Shown here one piece after another: positions 1-7,333 of a DNA stretch of 12,906 bases (the stretch's first letter is position 1; the number at the start of each line of letters is the position of its first letter). Made by a program: the position numbers and the translations under genes. The stretch comes from Candidatus Lindowiibacteriota bacterium (GTDB lineage: Bacteria > Lindowbacteria > 2-12-FULL-62-27), in assembly GCA_023249255.1 (NCBI GenBank), contig JAHFCY010000060.1, positions 1-12,906 on the forward strand, given 5' to 3'. The notes below the pieces were generated by a model. The model searched no databases, was not told the origin of the DNA, and saw only the letters and a list, made by a program, of their open reading frames with translations.

Positions 1-2193
1 TACGGGCCGGGCAGTGAGTCAGTGAAGGGGCTGGAGCTTCCGAAAGGCACCGGCGTGGTCGGATGGGTTGTGAACATGAAAAAGCCGACGATCGTGAAGG
101 ACGCGACGGCCGACAAGCGGTTTGCCGGCGGGACCGACCAGAAGACGGGATTCGTGACCAAATCGATGATCTGTGTGCCGCTTCTGGTTCGGGCCTCGGG
201 CGCGATTCTCGGCGCGATTCAGGTGTTGAACAAAAAAGGCGAGAGCGGACAATTCGGCGACGCGGACCTGGAGTTGTGCAAGGTCATGGCGGAAAACGCC
301 GCCTCGGCCATCGTGAACGCCCGGTCGTTCGAATCGGAAAAGAAGGCCAAAGAGCGCATTCAGGTGTTCAACGAATTCAACAAAGTCCAGAGTTCGACGC
401 TCGATCTGGACAAACTGCTCGACATCATTTTGAAACGCGTCGTGACGATCCTCGACGCTGTGGCCGGAAGCGTGTGGCTGCGCCAGGGGAGCGAACTCAC
501 CGCCAAAGTCGCGGTCGGTCCGACTGCCGGGAAACTCGTGGGCGCGAAAGTCGGCGTGGGGACGGGCATCGTCGGCAGTGTCGTGCAGAAAAAGGCGCCC
601 GTCATCGTCGAGGACGCGTCAAAATCGGATCTCTTTTCCGGCAAAGTCGATGACGCGACCGGATTCAAAACGAAATCGCTGATGACCGTTCCGCTGATCC
701 ATCAGGACGAGGCGATCGGCGCAATCCAGGTCATCAATAAAAAAGATGAAGACGACCTATTCACGAAAGACGATATGGAACTTCTGTCGAGCCTCGCGGG
801 CCTGTCGACCAGCGCGATCAAAAACGCGACGCTGTTTGAGGTCGAACGCAAGGCGAAGGACCTGCACACCCTGCTTGAAATTTCCAAGGAAGTCTCGTCG
901 AACCTCGACATCGACAGCGTGCTTCTGACCGTCGTCAATCTCACCAACCAGGTCGTGCCGTATGAGCGGGCGGCCATGCTCGTCCGGGACGAAAACAAAT
1001 ATGATTTGCGCGCCGTGTCCGGCACGGCCAAAATCGACAAATCCGATCCGGCCTTGAAAGCGCTCGATAACGCGGCCGATTCGATCGACAAAGATCTTTA
1101 CATCGCGGACGCCGAGCAGTATCTCGCCGACGCGGGCGGCATCCCGTCCGTGAAGGAATATCTCAAGGCGTCGGGGGTCGCGTCATTTTACGCGCGCGTT
1201 CTGGCGGACGACCAGGGCATTCTGGCGCTGATGACGATGGAGAGCAAGACGAAGGATTTCGTCCAGCCGTCGCAGATGGAGATGTTGACGCTTCTGGCGA
1301 ATCAGGTCACCGTCGCGATCCGAAACGCCGAGCTTTACAAATCGGTGCCGCTGTTTTCGAGTCTCGGCAAGAGCGCCATCGGCAAGCGGCCGCTCATTGC
1401 GCTGGGCATCGCGATTCCGGTCATCGCCGGAATCTGGGCGGGCCTCACCATGCCGATGGTCGACCACCGGATCATGGCCCAGGTCGAGATCGTTCCCATC
1501 GTGCGGAACAAAATTTACGCCAAAGAAAGCGGGATTCTCGACAAGGTCAATTTCCGTGAAGGCGACACCGTCAAGGCCGGCGATCTGTTTGCCGAAATAT
1601 CGACGCAGGACATGGATCAGGAGAAGGGGAAAATTCTGACGAAACGCGAACTGGCGCGCCAGTCGTATCTTCGGGCGCTCGGACTTTCCCAGATGGCGGA
1701 CGCGCGGATGAAGGAGGCCGATATCGCCCAGGCCGACCAGGACCTTGCCAATCTGAACGCGAAAATGGAAAACACGAAGGTCTTTTCGCCCTACGAGGGC
1801 CAGATACTCACGCAGGACTTGCCGCAGAAAGTCGGCGAGAACGTGAGCAAGGGCGCGATCGTGGGCGAGGTCGTCGACTTGTCGAAACTCCTCGTAAAAG
1901 TCATGATCCCCCAGGAACAGATGCGCTACATCAAGGCCAATGAGGATGTCCATTTCAAGGTGTCCGCCTATCCGAACCGGGATTTTGCCGCGAAGATCGA
2001 GAAATTTTCGATTGAATCGGAAAAGAAGGCCGACAAAATTTATTACAACGGATTTGCGGCCATCGACAACGTGGACCGCAGTCTCCGGTCGGGCATGTCC
2101 GGCCGCGGGAAAATTCACGCCGGCCAGTGGCGGCCGATCGACTCTCTTCTGGAACAGCCCAAACACTGGGTCCAGATGAACTGGGTGTGGTGA
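1..2193 (+). CDS. GAF-domain sensor fused to HlyD-type membrane fusion protein (5' partial)
   Basis: The reading frame is open from base 1, so the true start lies outside the window. Three GAF domains are visible. The tail of GAF1 spans nt 1-345, and GAF2 (about nt 400-840) is clearly homologous to it; both share the pattern TGxVGxVV, GFxTKS, VPL and IGAIQVxNKK. GAF3 (about nt 880-1350) is more divergent. A single hydrophobic helix follows (nt 1387-1458, RPLIALGIAIPVIAGIWAGL). An HlyD-type adaptor comes next: a lipoyl-like half (SGILDKVNFREGDTVKAGDL), a short helical hairpin (nt 1620-1780), a second lipoyl half (SPYEGQIL) and a beta-barrel ending at SGRGKIHAG. The single helix implies cytoplasmic GAF domains and a periplasmic adaptor. 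The NKK...F...DD pattern of GAF2 resembles the NKFDE motif of cyclic-nucleotide-binding GAF domains, but the ligand is unknown. An adaptor gene follows 2 nt downstream, which fits one export system. A transporter or M50-peptidase partner may lie upstream; it is not in the window. Confidence 0.88.
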   Translation, partial: YGPGSESVKGLELPKGTGVVGWVVNMKKPTIVKDATADKRFAGGTDQKTGFVTKSMICVPLLVRASGAILGAIQVLNKKGESGQFGDADLELCKVMAENAASAIVNARSFESEKKAKERIQVFNEFNKVQSSTLDLDKLLDIILKRVVTILDAVAGSVWLRQGSELTAKVAVGPTAGKLVGAKVGVGTGIVGSVVQKKAPVIVEDASKSDLFSGKVDDATGFKTKSLMTVPLIHQDEAIGAIQVINKKDEDDLFTKDDMELLSSLAGLSTSAIKNATLFEVERKAKDLHTLLEISKEVSSNLDIDSVLLTVVNLTNQVVPYERAAMLVRDENKYDLRAVSGTAKIDKSDPALKALDNAADSIDKDLYIADAEQYLADAGGIPSVKEYLKASGVASFYARVLADDQGILALMTMESKTKDFVQPSQMEMLTLLANQVTVAIRNAELYKSVPLFSSLGKSAIGKRPLIALGIAIPVIAGIWAGLTMPMVDHRIMAQVEIVPIVRNKIYAKESGILDKVNFREGDTVKAGDLFAEISTQDMDQEKGKILTKRELARQSYLRALGLSQMADARMKEADIAQADQDLANLNAKMENTKVFSPYEGQILTQDLPQKVGENVSKGAIVGEVVDLSKLLVKVMIPQEQMRYIKANEDVHFKVSAYPNRDFAAKIEKFSIESEKKADKIYYNGFAAIDNVDRSLRSGMSGRGKIHAGQWRPIDSLLEQPKHWVQMNWVW

Positions 2194-2195
2194 AG

Positions 2196-3131
2196 ATGAC
2201 AACGCATTTTTTTCGCATGAGTCTGTTTACAGTTGCCGTTGCGGCAGTTGCCGCCTGCCTGTCTGCCGCCGCCCATGCGGACGTCTATCCCAACGGCCTT
2301 TTGGTTTCCTATCAGGAAGTATCGGTGAGTCCGAGATCGTCCGGGGTGGTCGAGAAGATTTTTGTGCGCGAGGGGCAGTGGATTGCGCAGAGGGACAAGA
2401 TCGGCATACTGGACTCGGCGAAAGAGGAAATGGACGTTCGGGCAACGGAACTGGATCTGGAACAGCAACGGCTGTCGCTCGATAAACTGAAACAGGGCAC
2501 CCCCGCGAAAGAAATTGAAAAAATGGAAGTGGACATAGAGAAGGCGAAACTGGCGAAGGAGAAGGCGGAGGCGGATCTTGCACGGGTCAAGCGTCTCTTT
2601 GAAGAGAAGGCGGTGTCGGAGAAAGACGTGCTCGACGCCAAAAACACGCTGGACGTGGCGGCCCTCTCGGTAAAATCGCTGGAAATAGCGCTGGACATCT
2701 CAAAGGATAATCCGAAAAAAGAGGACGTCGTTCTTCAGGAAATGAAAATCACGCAGACCATGCTGACGCTGGACCAGAAGAAACTCGCCGTCGAAAAAAT
2801 GACCGTCCTCTCGACGACGGCGGGTGTCATTTCCAAACTCTATTACGCGCCCGGAGAAAACGCGTCAGCCGGCCAGCCGTTCTGCGACGTTCTCAACACG
2901 GACAGCCTCTACGTGGAGTTAAACCTACCGGTGAGCGAGATCAAGCGGATCAAGACGGGCACTAAGGCGACCGTAACGGTGCCGGTGATCACACCCCAAA
3001 GTTTCCCGGGGTTCGTGGTCTTCGTCAGCCCGACGGTCGATCCGGCCAGCCGGACGTTCAAAATCCGGATTGAGATTGCAAATCCGAACCGATTGTTAAA
3101 ACCGGGGCTGTTCGCGACGGTGTCGATTTAG
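2196..3131 (+). CDS. Periplasmic HlyD/RND-type efflux adaptor
   Basis: The product has 311 residues. The ATG at 2196 is chosen over the in-frame GTG at 2127, which lies inside the upstream gene, because it opens an export signal. Residues 1-28 have an Arg7 n-region, a hydrophobic stretch FTVAVAAVAA, and either signal peptidase I cleavage after AHA28 or a lipobox-like VAAC with Cys21. Both are possible, and adaptors of this family are often lipoproteins. Residues 30-73 form the first lipoyl half (SSGVVEKIFVREGQW). Residues 74-200 are a Lys/Glu-rich coiled-coil hairpin. Residues 205-240 are the second lipoyl half (TTAGVISKLYYAPGENASAG), and 245-311 are a beta-barrel with DPASRTFKIRIEI and LLKPGLFATVSI, typical of MFP/RND adaptors. 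It starts 2 nt after the GAF-HlyD stop, so the two are probably co-translated. It is rather short, with little or no membrane-proximal domain after the barrel. The substrate cannot be inferred. Its TAG stop overlaps the stop of the convergent histone gene. Confidence 0.88.
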   Translation: MTTHFFRMSLFTVAVAAVAACLSAAAHADVYPNGLLVSYQEVSVSPRSSGVVEKIFVREGQWIAQRDKIGILDSAKEEMDVRATELDLEQQRLSLDKLKQGTPAKEIEKMEVDIEKAKLAKEKAEADLARVKRLFEEKAVSEKDVLDAKNTLDVAALSVKSLEIALDISKDNPKKEDVVLQEMKITQTMLTLDQKKLAVEKMTVLSTTAGVISKLYYAPGENASAGQPFCDVLNTDSLYVELNLPVSEIKRIKTGTKATVTVPVITPQSFPGFVVFVSPTVDPASRTFKIRIEIANPNRLLKPGLFATVSI

Positions 3132-3307
3132 GCCAAATCAGACGCCTGAACCGTCTTTTTGCCCGCCGCTTTCGCCTTCTCCACACCTTCTTTGGCTTTC
3201 GCCGCAACCATGTTGCTCAAGGACTCGATGGCGTCGGCTGACGTCCGCATCCCCTGCTCCTTGATCAATTTCTTGATTTTGCTCGATACAACCAGAATTT
3301 CTGACAT
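3128..3307 (-). CDS. Bacterial histone-fold DNA-binding protein (59 aa)
   Basis: This gene encodes 59 residues, starting MSEILVVSSKIKK and ending KKTVQASDLA. The pattern fits a single histone fold: helix 1 (about 8-18), a short loop MRTS, a long central helix rich in Ala/Lys/Glu (about 24-48), the GKKTVQ loop that matches the GRKTIKxED loop of archaeal HMf histones, and then only a few residues of helix 3. A truncated helix 3 is a known trait of Bdellovibrio Bd0055-type bacterial histones. Basic residues outnumber acidic ones by 11 to 7. The ATG at 3307 is supported by GAGGAG at 3318-3323, 10 nt upstream, the best ribosome binding site in the window. It lies 108 nt downstream of the murJ-like gene on the same strand and probably has its own promoter. 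Its TAA stop overlaps the TAG of the convergent adaptor. The likely role is a nucleoid-associated, dimeric DNA-binding protein. The family call rests on pattern comparison from memory. Confidence 0.82.
   Translation of the reverse strand: MSEILVVSSKIKKLIKEQGMRTSADAIESLSNMVAAKAKEGVEKAKAAGKKTVQASDLA
3140..3160 (+). terminator. Weak intrinsic terminator of the adaptor operon, inside the histone gene
   Basis: Nine bases after the adaptor stop, a 5-bp stem (AGACG 3140-3144 with CGTCT 3152-3156) with a 7-nt loop runs straight into five T residues (3156-3160). It points in the right direction to end the plus-strand transcript. The same bases encode the KKTVQAS end of the convergent histone, so the T-run is also its lysine codons. 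The stem is short, so confidence is low. Confidence 0.35.
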
Positions 3308-3317
3308 GCGACAAACA

Positions 3318-3323
3318 CTCCTC
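3318..3323 (-). promoter_or_regulatory. Strong ribosome binding site of the histone gene
   Basis: The minus strand reads GAGGAG followed by 10 nt (TGTTTGTCGC) and then ATG. The other minus-strand genes in the window have weak or no recognisable Shine-Dalgarno sequence, so this one suggests high translation, as expected for an abundant chromatin protein. Confidence 0.7.
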
Positions 3324-3333
3324 TCTATGTAAA

Positions 3334-3387
3334 CGGATGTTGGACTGGACTAAAAAGTCCTGAATACTCCTATTATCGGAACATCCG
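3334..3387 (-). promoter_or_regulatory. Palindromic 5' region and possible -10 box of the histone gene
   Basis: Two nested inverted repeats lie between the murJ-like stop and the histone start. The outer pair is CGGATGTT (3334-3341) with AACATCCG (3380-3387). Inside it is the hairpin GGACT (3347-3351), AAAA, AGTCC (3356-3360), and GGACT is also repeated directly at 3342-3346. On the minus strand a -10-like GATAAT lies at 3372-3377, inside the outer repeat, but I see no good -35 at the right distance. The arrangement could be an operator over the promoter or a structured leader; both readings are inference. Confidence 0.4.
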
Positions 3388-3415
3388 GCGCAAAAATTGA
3401 CCGGTTGGGATCACG

Positions 3416-5053
3416 TCATATTCGGGGCGACTCGGCGCGGCCGCTGCCCATCGCGTTTCGGGTCAAATCGAGCGTCTCCCGAAGTTCGGGTGTGCGAAGA
3501 ACAGCGCAACAGGCCAGAAAAATTCCAAGGTACAGACAGCCGAGGCTGATGAGAGTCACGGCCTGTGCCGCCGCGGAGCCGGGCAGTCGGCCGGCCGTCT
3601 GGATCAACACCGGCTCAATCCCGGACCATGCCGACGTTTTCCGGATCGCGTCGGCCGCCAGTCCGGCGACCCCTGCGGCCAGGGAAATCCGGATCGACGC
3701 CCGGAGAATCTCCAGTCCCCCCAGGGGTCCCAACCGGATCCGCATCTGCCTGTACAGGATCAGAAACCAGACTGCCTCCCCCAGCGTCTTGCCGAGCGCA
3801 ATTCCGCCATGCTGAAGATATCGAACAAGCCAGACATTGAACAGCATATTGGCCAACAGCGACACCAGCGTCGCCCATAGAGGCGTCATGAAATCCTCGA
3901 GCGCCGCAAGGGCCTGGATCGTGTGGCTTCGCCAGACCGTAAACAGAAGGCCCAGCGAATAGAACGTCAGGGCCGTCGCGGTCAGGTCGGACGCCTGCCG
4001 GTCAAACGCGCCGCGTTCAAACAGCAGTCGAATGATCTCCATGCGAAACACGATCAGGCCGACCGTAATCGGGATAAAGATGAACGCAAGCATCCGAAGA
4101 CCCCGGACAAAGGCGCGCTGAAACCGTTCGCCGTCGCCGGACGCGCGCAATGCGGTCATGGCCGAATAGAGGACCGTCACGACAGTGTTGCCGAATGCGC
4201 TGATCGGAAGCTGGAACGTTCGATTGGCGTATTCGAGGGCCGAGATACTGCCGGCAACGAGACGGGACGCCAGAAACCGTTCGACGATCGCGTTGACCAT
4301 CTGCACGGCCATTCGAAGGCCGACCGGAATCATCTGCGCCGCCATGTTGCGGACCGCCGGATGAGACCATTTCAGGACCGGCCGATAGGGCGGCAGAGAT
4401 CGAATCGTGGCCGGGATCTGCGAGCCGAACATGACAGCCTGGGCGATCAGCATGCCTGCCGACACGGTGATGATCCCGCCGCCGGTTCGGCTCACAAAAA
4501 TCGCCGCGATCAGGACCGCATTGAAATAGATGTGACTGAGCGCCGTCGGCGTGAATCGCTGAAATATCTGAAGCACACTCTGGCACCAGCCCCCAAGACC
4601 GATGAAAACCACAATAAAAGCGAGGACTACGGACAACCTTCGCGCCAACGCCAACTGCTCCGCATTGAATCCGGGGGCAATCCAATCGAGGCACAGCGGG
4701 ACCAGCAAAACCTGTAAGAGCGCGAGTCCCGATACGAACACGAGTACCATGTGAAACAGGCTCCACACCACATCGCCCAGGTCCGTGCGTTTCTGCGGCT
4801 GATACACGTATTCGCCCAGAAGGGATGTGCCGACAGTCTGGACGCCGCCGGCGAGCACAACGGCGAGGATGTTGGGAATCATCAGAGCGACAAAGTATGC
4901 GTCGGTAATCTGTCCGGCGCCGAAAACCGCCGCCATCGCAGATTCGCGAAACACCCCGAGGGCTTGACTGACCAGGATAATCGCCGTCACCGCAATGGTC
5001 GCCTTGAAGGCCGATGCGGAAGAAACGCGGTCCGGCGGAGGCGGGGAAGTCAT
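3416..5053 (-). CDS. murJ: MurJ/MviN-family (MOP superfamily) lipid-linked oligosaccharide flippase
   Basis: The product is a 545-residue inner-membrane protein made almost entirely of hydrophobic helices, close to the usual 510-550 residues with about 14 helices. Family hallmarks are LGVFRES (33-38), FGAGQITDAYFVALMIPN (44-61), EYANRTFQLP (274-283), LLFERGAFD in the second half and a late GKTLGEAVW. MurJ flips lipid II for peptidoglycan synthesis. Aligned by eye to E. coli MurJ, Arg24 (here R36), Asp39 (D51) and Arg270 (R278) are kept. The positions of Arg18, Arg52 and Glu273 are Gln30, Ala64 and Gln281. It may therefore be a diverged MurJ or an MviN-like exporter of another polyprenyl-linked sugar. 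Start: the ATG at 5053, 12 nt after the glyS stop, implies one transcript with glyS; no clear Shine-Dalgarno sequence is visible. The symbol reflects the family and is not proof of lipid II specificity. Confidence 0.88.
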   Translation of the reverse strand: MTSPPPPDRVSSASAFKATIAVTAIILVSQALGVFRESAMAAVFGAGQITDAYFVALMIPNILAVVLAGGVQTVGTSLLGEYVYQPQKRTDLGDVVWSLFHMVLVFVSGLALLQVLLVPLCLDWIAPGFNAEQLALARRLSVVLAFIVVFIGLGGWCQSVLQIFQRFTPTALSHIYFNAVLIAAIFVSRTGGGIITVSAGMLIAQAVMFGSQIPATIRSLPPYRPVLKWSHPAVRNMAAQMIPVGLRMAVQMVNAIVERFLASRLVAGSISALEYANRTFQLPISAFGNTVVTVLYSAMTALRASGDGERFQRAFVRGLRMLAFIFIPITVGLIVFRMEIIRLLFERGAFDRQASDLTATALTFYSLGLLFTVWRSHTIQALAALEDFMTPLWATLVSLLANMLFNVWLVRYLQHGGIALGKTLGEAVWFLILYRQMRIRLGPLGGLEILRASIRISLAAGVAGLAADAIRKTSAWSGIEPVLIQTAGRLPGSAAAQAVTLISLGCLYLGIFLACCAVLRTPELRETLDLTRNAMGSGRAESPRI

Positions 5054-5065
5054 GTCTAAAAGCCG

Positions 5066-7195
5066 TCAGTCGCCGACGGCAATCCGGTCAAACTCGGCGT
5101 AGGATCGGAACGCGTCGCTGATGGTTTTGATCAGCGCAAGACGGGTTTGCCGGACCGCCGCGTCCTCGACCATGACAAACACTTTTTCGAAAAACCGGTG
5201 GAGCGGCTCGGCCATCTGAAGAATGGACCGGAGGCGTTCGGTATATTTTCTGTCCGGGATGGACTGAACGTGCGCACGCCAGTCCAAAATGGCCCGGTGG
5301 AGCGCGCGCTCCTCATCCTGCTGAAAGAGCGCGGGGTTGAGAGCCGGCAGATTTTTTTCGGCTTTCACGATGTTGTACGCGCGTTTGGCCGTCCGAAGCA
5401 ATGTCACCCACTTCTCTTTCCCCTCCGCCGAAACTTTCGAAAACGCCGCCACCTTGCCCGCAACTTCGCATGGATCGTCCGAGACGTTGAGACAGGCCGC
5501 GACGAATTCGGCCGGATGGGATTCCTTGAGCTGGGCCTCGAGCCGCGCCCGGAAAAAATCCATGGCTTCCGGCACGGCCTTTCGGACGGCTTCGGAATTC
5601 GAAAATGCCGATGACGCCTCTTCCGCGAATTTGCGCACCGGCAGATGCCAGGCGCGCGCAAGCAGTATCCGCGCGATGCCGATGGCCGCGCGGCGCAGTC
5701 CGTACGGATCGGCCGACGCGCTGGGACGGATTCCGATGGAAAACGCGCCAAGAAGCAGTTCAAATTTGTCCGCAAGAGCCAACAGCGCGCCAAGCGTCGA
5801 CGCGGGCACGGGGTCCTGCGCCCCTTTCGGCTGATAATGTTCGGCAATGGCGTCGGCGATTTCGCGCGGCTGACCCTCCAGCGACGCGTAGATTTGTCCC
5901 ATGAGCCCCTGAAGTTCCGGGAACTCGCGGACGACCTCCGTCAAGAGATCGGCTTTGCACAGGAAAGCGACATCGGCAAACCGCGCAAGATCGATGTCGA
6001 CGCCGAGGCGCGGCGCGAGCTGAACCAGCAGGGACCGGACGCGGGCGGCACGGTCGTGCAGTGTGCCCAAGCCCTGAAGATAGACGACACCTTTGAGGCC
6101 GTCGATGCGGTCAGCCAGATTTTTCTTCCGGTCGGTTTCAAAAAAATATTTTGCGTCAGAAAACCGCGCGGCCAGCACGCGGCCGTTGCCTTTCGCCACG
6201 AGCCGTTTGGAATCAGCCGGGCCGTTTCGGACGACCAGAAAGTGCGGCGCCAGACATCCTTTGGCGTCCGTCAGCCCGCTCCCGTCCATCCCTGGACTCC
6301 GCGGGATTCCCTTCGTCCTGCCGGTCACCGGAAAATAACGCTGGTGATGGCTCATCGCGCTTTTGAGGACAATGTCGGGAATTTTCAGAAACTCCGGATT
6401 GAAATCACCCAGAAGGACCGTTGGAAATTCTGTCAGATAAACGACCTCGTTCACAAGGTCGTCCGCCAGTTCGGGTGAGAGGCGGCGCAATTTGGCAATG
6501 CGCGCAGCGTCTTTTAGAATTTTGTCCCGGCGATCGGCGCCCGACACCACGACCATCCGCTTCTTCATCTCCAGGAAATATGCCGCCGAGGACGTCACGC
6601 GAAACGGCGACGGATGGAAAAATTTGTTGCCGGTTGTCCGGTCGCCGGCCGTGAGGCCGAACGCGGCAATTTTCAGGGGCTTGCCGTGGAGAAGGCACAA
6701 CAGATTTCGGACTGGACGGGCGAAGACAGTCGGATCGTTGGTCCGCCAGCGCATGTTTTTTGGAAAATGGAGAGAGGTCAGAAGGACGGGGAGCGATTCT
6801 TTCAGGATCCCGGCGGTCGGTCGGCCTTTTTCCGTCAGCCGGACGCCGACAAATTTTCGGTCTTTTTTCTGAATCTCGACAACATCCTTCTCCGACGCTC
6901 CCGCTGATTTCAGAAATCCGGCGAGCGCCTGCGTCGGTCTGCCCGACGCGTCGTACGCCGATTCCAACGGCGGGCCGGATTTTTCGATCACGTGAGTCTC
7001 GGCCAACGCCGCAACAGTTTCAATATGGAGAATCAGGCGGCATGGCGTGGCGTACGCCTGAATTTTGCCGAACGTGATGCGCTGGTCGGTCAGAAGTTTT
7101 CGGGATGATTCCTCCACCTGCCGGATCGCCGGCGGCAGAAACCGCGCCGGAATCTCCTCCGTGCCGATTTCGAGCAACAAATCGCGGTCAGACAT
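5066..7195 (-). CDS. glyS: Glycyl-tRNA synthetase beta subunit
   Basis: The product has 709 residues, against 689 in E. coli. The frame is open to a GTG at 7243, but the ATG at 7195 gives the family N-terminus MSDRDLLLEIGTEEIPARFLPPA, and the longer version would run through the intergenic repeat. Hallmarks include MRWRTNDPTVFARPVRNLLC, SHHQRYFPV, AARFSDAKYFFETD, EFPELQGLMGQIYA, SADPYGLRRAAIGIARI and a C-terminal anticodon-binding-like helical region. Relative to E. coli there is an insertion of about 20 residues after RYFPV (TGRTKGIPRSPGMDGSG). The beta subunit binds tRNA-Gly and completes the alpha2beta2 enzyme that charges glycine. Order on the minus strand is glyQ, a 138-nt gap with an inverted repeat, glyS, then a 12-nt gap to the murJ-like gene. 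The Shine-Dalgarno sequence is weak. Confidence 0.96.
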   Translation of the reverse strand: MSDRDLLLEIGTEEIPARFLPPAIRQVEESSRKLLTDQRITFGKIQAYATPCRLILHIETVAALAETHVIEKSGPPLESAYDASGRPTQALAGFLKSAGASEKDVVEIQKKDRKFVGVRLTEKGRPTAGILKESLPVLLTSLHFPKNMRWRTNDPTVFARPVRNLLCLLHGKPLKIAAFGLTAGDRTTGNKFFHPSPFRVTSSAAYFLEMKKRMVVVSGADRRDKILKDAARIAKLRRLSPELADDLVNEVVYLTEFPTVLLGDFNPEFLKIPDIVLKSAMSHHQRYFPVTGRTKGIPRSPGMDGSGLTDAKGCLAPHFLVVRNGPADSKRLVAKGNGRVLAARFSDAKYFFETDRKKNLADRIDGLKGVVYLQGLGTLHDRAARVRSLLVQLAPRLGVDIDLARFADVAFLCKADLLTEVVREFPELQGLMGQIYASLEGQPREIADAIAEHYQPKGAQDPVPASTLGALLALADKFELLLGAFSIGIRPSASADPYGLRRAAIGIARILLARAWHLPVRKFAEEASSAFSNSEAVRKAVPEAMDFFRARLEAQLKESHPAEFVAACLNVSDDPCEVAGKVAAFSKVSAEGKEKWVTLLRTAKRAYNIVKAEKNLPALNPALFQQDEERALHRAILDWRAHVQSIPDRKYTERLRSILQMAEPLHRFFEKVFVMVEDAAVRQTRLALIKTISDAFRSYAEFDRIAVGD

Positions 7196-7209
7196 GGTAA
7201 ATCTCGTAA

Positions 7210-7325
7210 CCACACACAGACATCCACAGGCGCCCACAGACACGAACCGGCCATGCTATTTTAGAAATATTTTTTCGCCGGCGTCCTGTCTGTGTCTGTC
7301 CGTGCCTGTGTGCGTCTGTGTGTGG
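7210..7325. repeat. CACAGACA-type inverted repeat between glyQ and glyS
   Basis: The left arm (7210-7250) is built from degenerate CACAGACA-like units. The right arm (7284-7325) is its reverse complement with mismatches. The outer 12 bp are a perfect match: CCACACACAGAC at 7210-7221 against GTCTGTGTGTGG at 7314-7325. The loop (7251-7283) is AT-rich in part. It fills most of the 138-nt gap, from 15 nt before the glyS ATG to 8 nt beyond the glyQ stop. A relative lies at 8226-8327. There is no T-run on the minus strand after the hairpin, so it does not look like a terminator. Confidence 0.75.
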
Positions 7326-7333
7326 CAAAAGAT

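Noticed and set aside
2127-2195. GTG start of the second adaptor at 2127
   Set aside because: It would overlap the GAF-HlyD gene by 67 nt and bury the signal peptide; the ATG at 2196 exposes it.
1183-2202. 339-residue minus-strand frame opposite the adaptor domain
   Set aside because: It is antisense to a clearly recognisable GAF-HlyD protein; its His/Arg/Leu-rich translation is typical of a shadow of a GC-rich gene.
3923-4717. 264-residue plus-strand frame opposite the murJ-like gene
   Set aside because: Very charged Arg/Asp/His-rich translation, antisense to a well-supported membrane protein.
5645-6478. 277-residue plus-strand frame within glyS
   Set aside because: Shadow of the conserved glyS sequence on the other strand; no recognisable domain.
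7196-7243. GTG start of glyS at 7243
   Set aside because: It would add 16 residues translated from the intergenic repeat; the ATG at 7195 gives the conserved family N-terminus.
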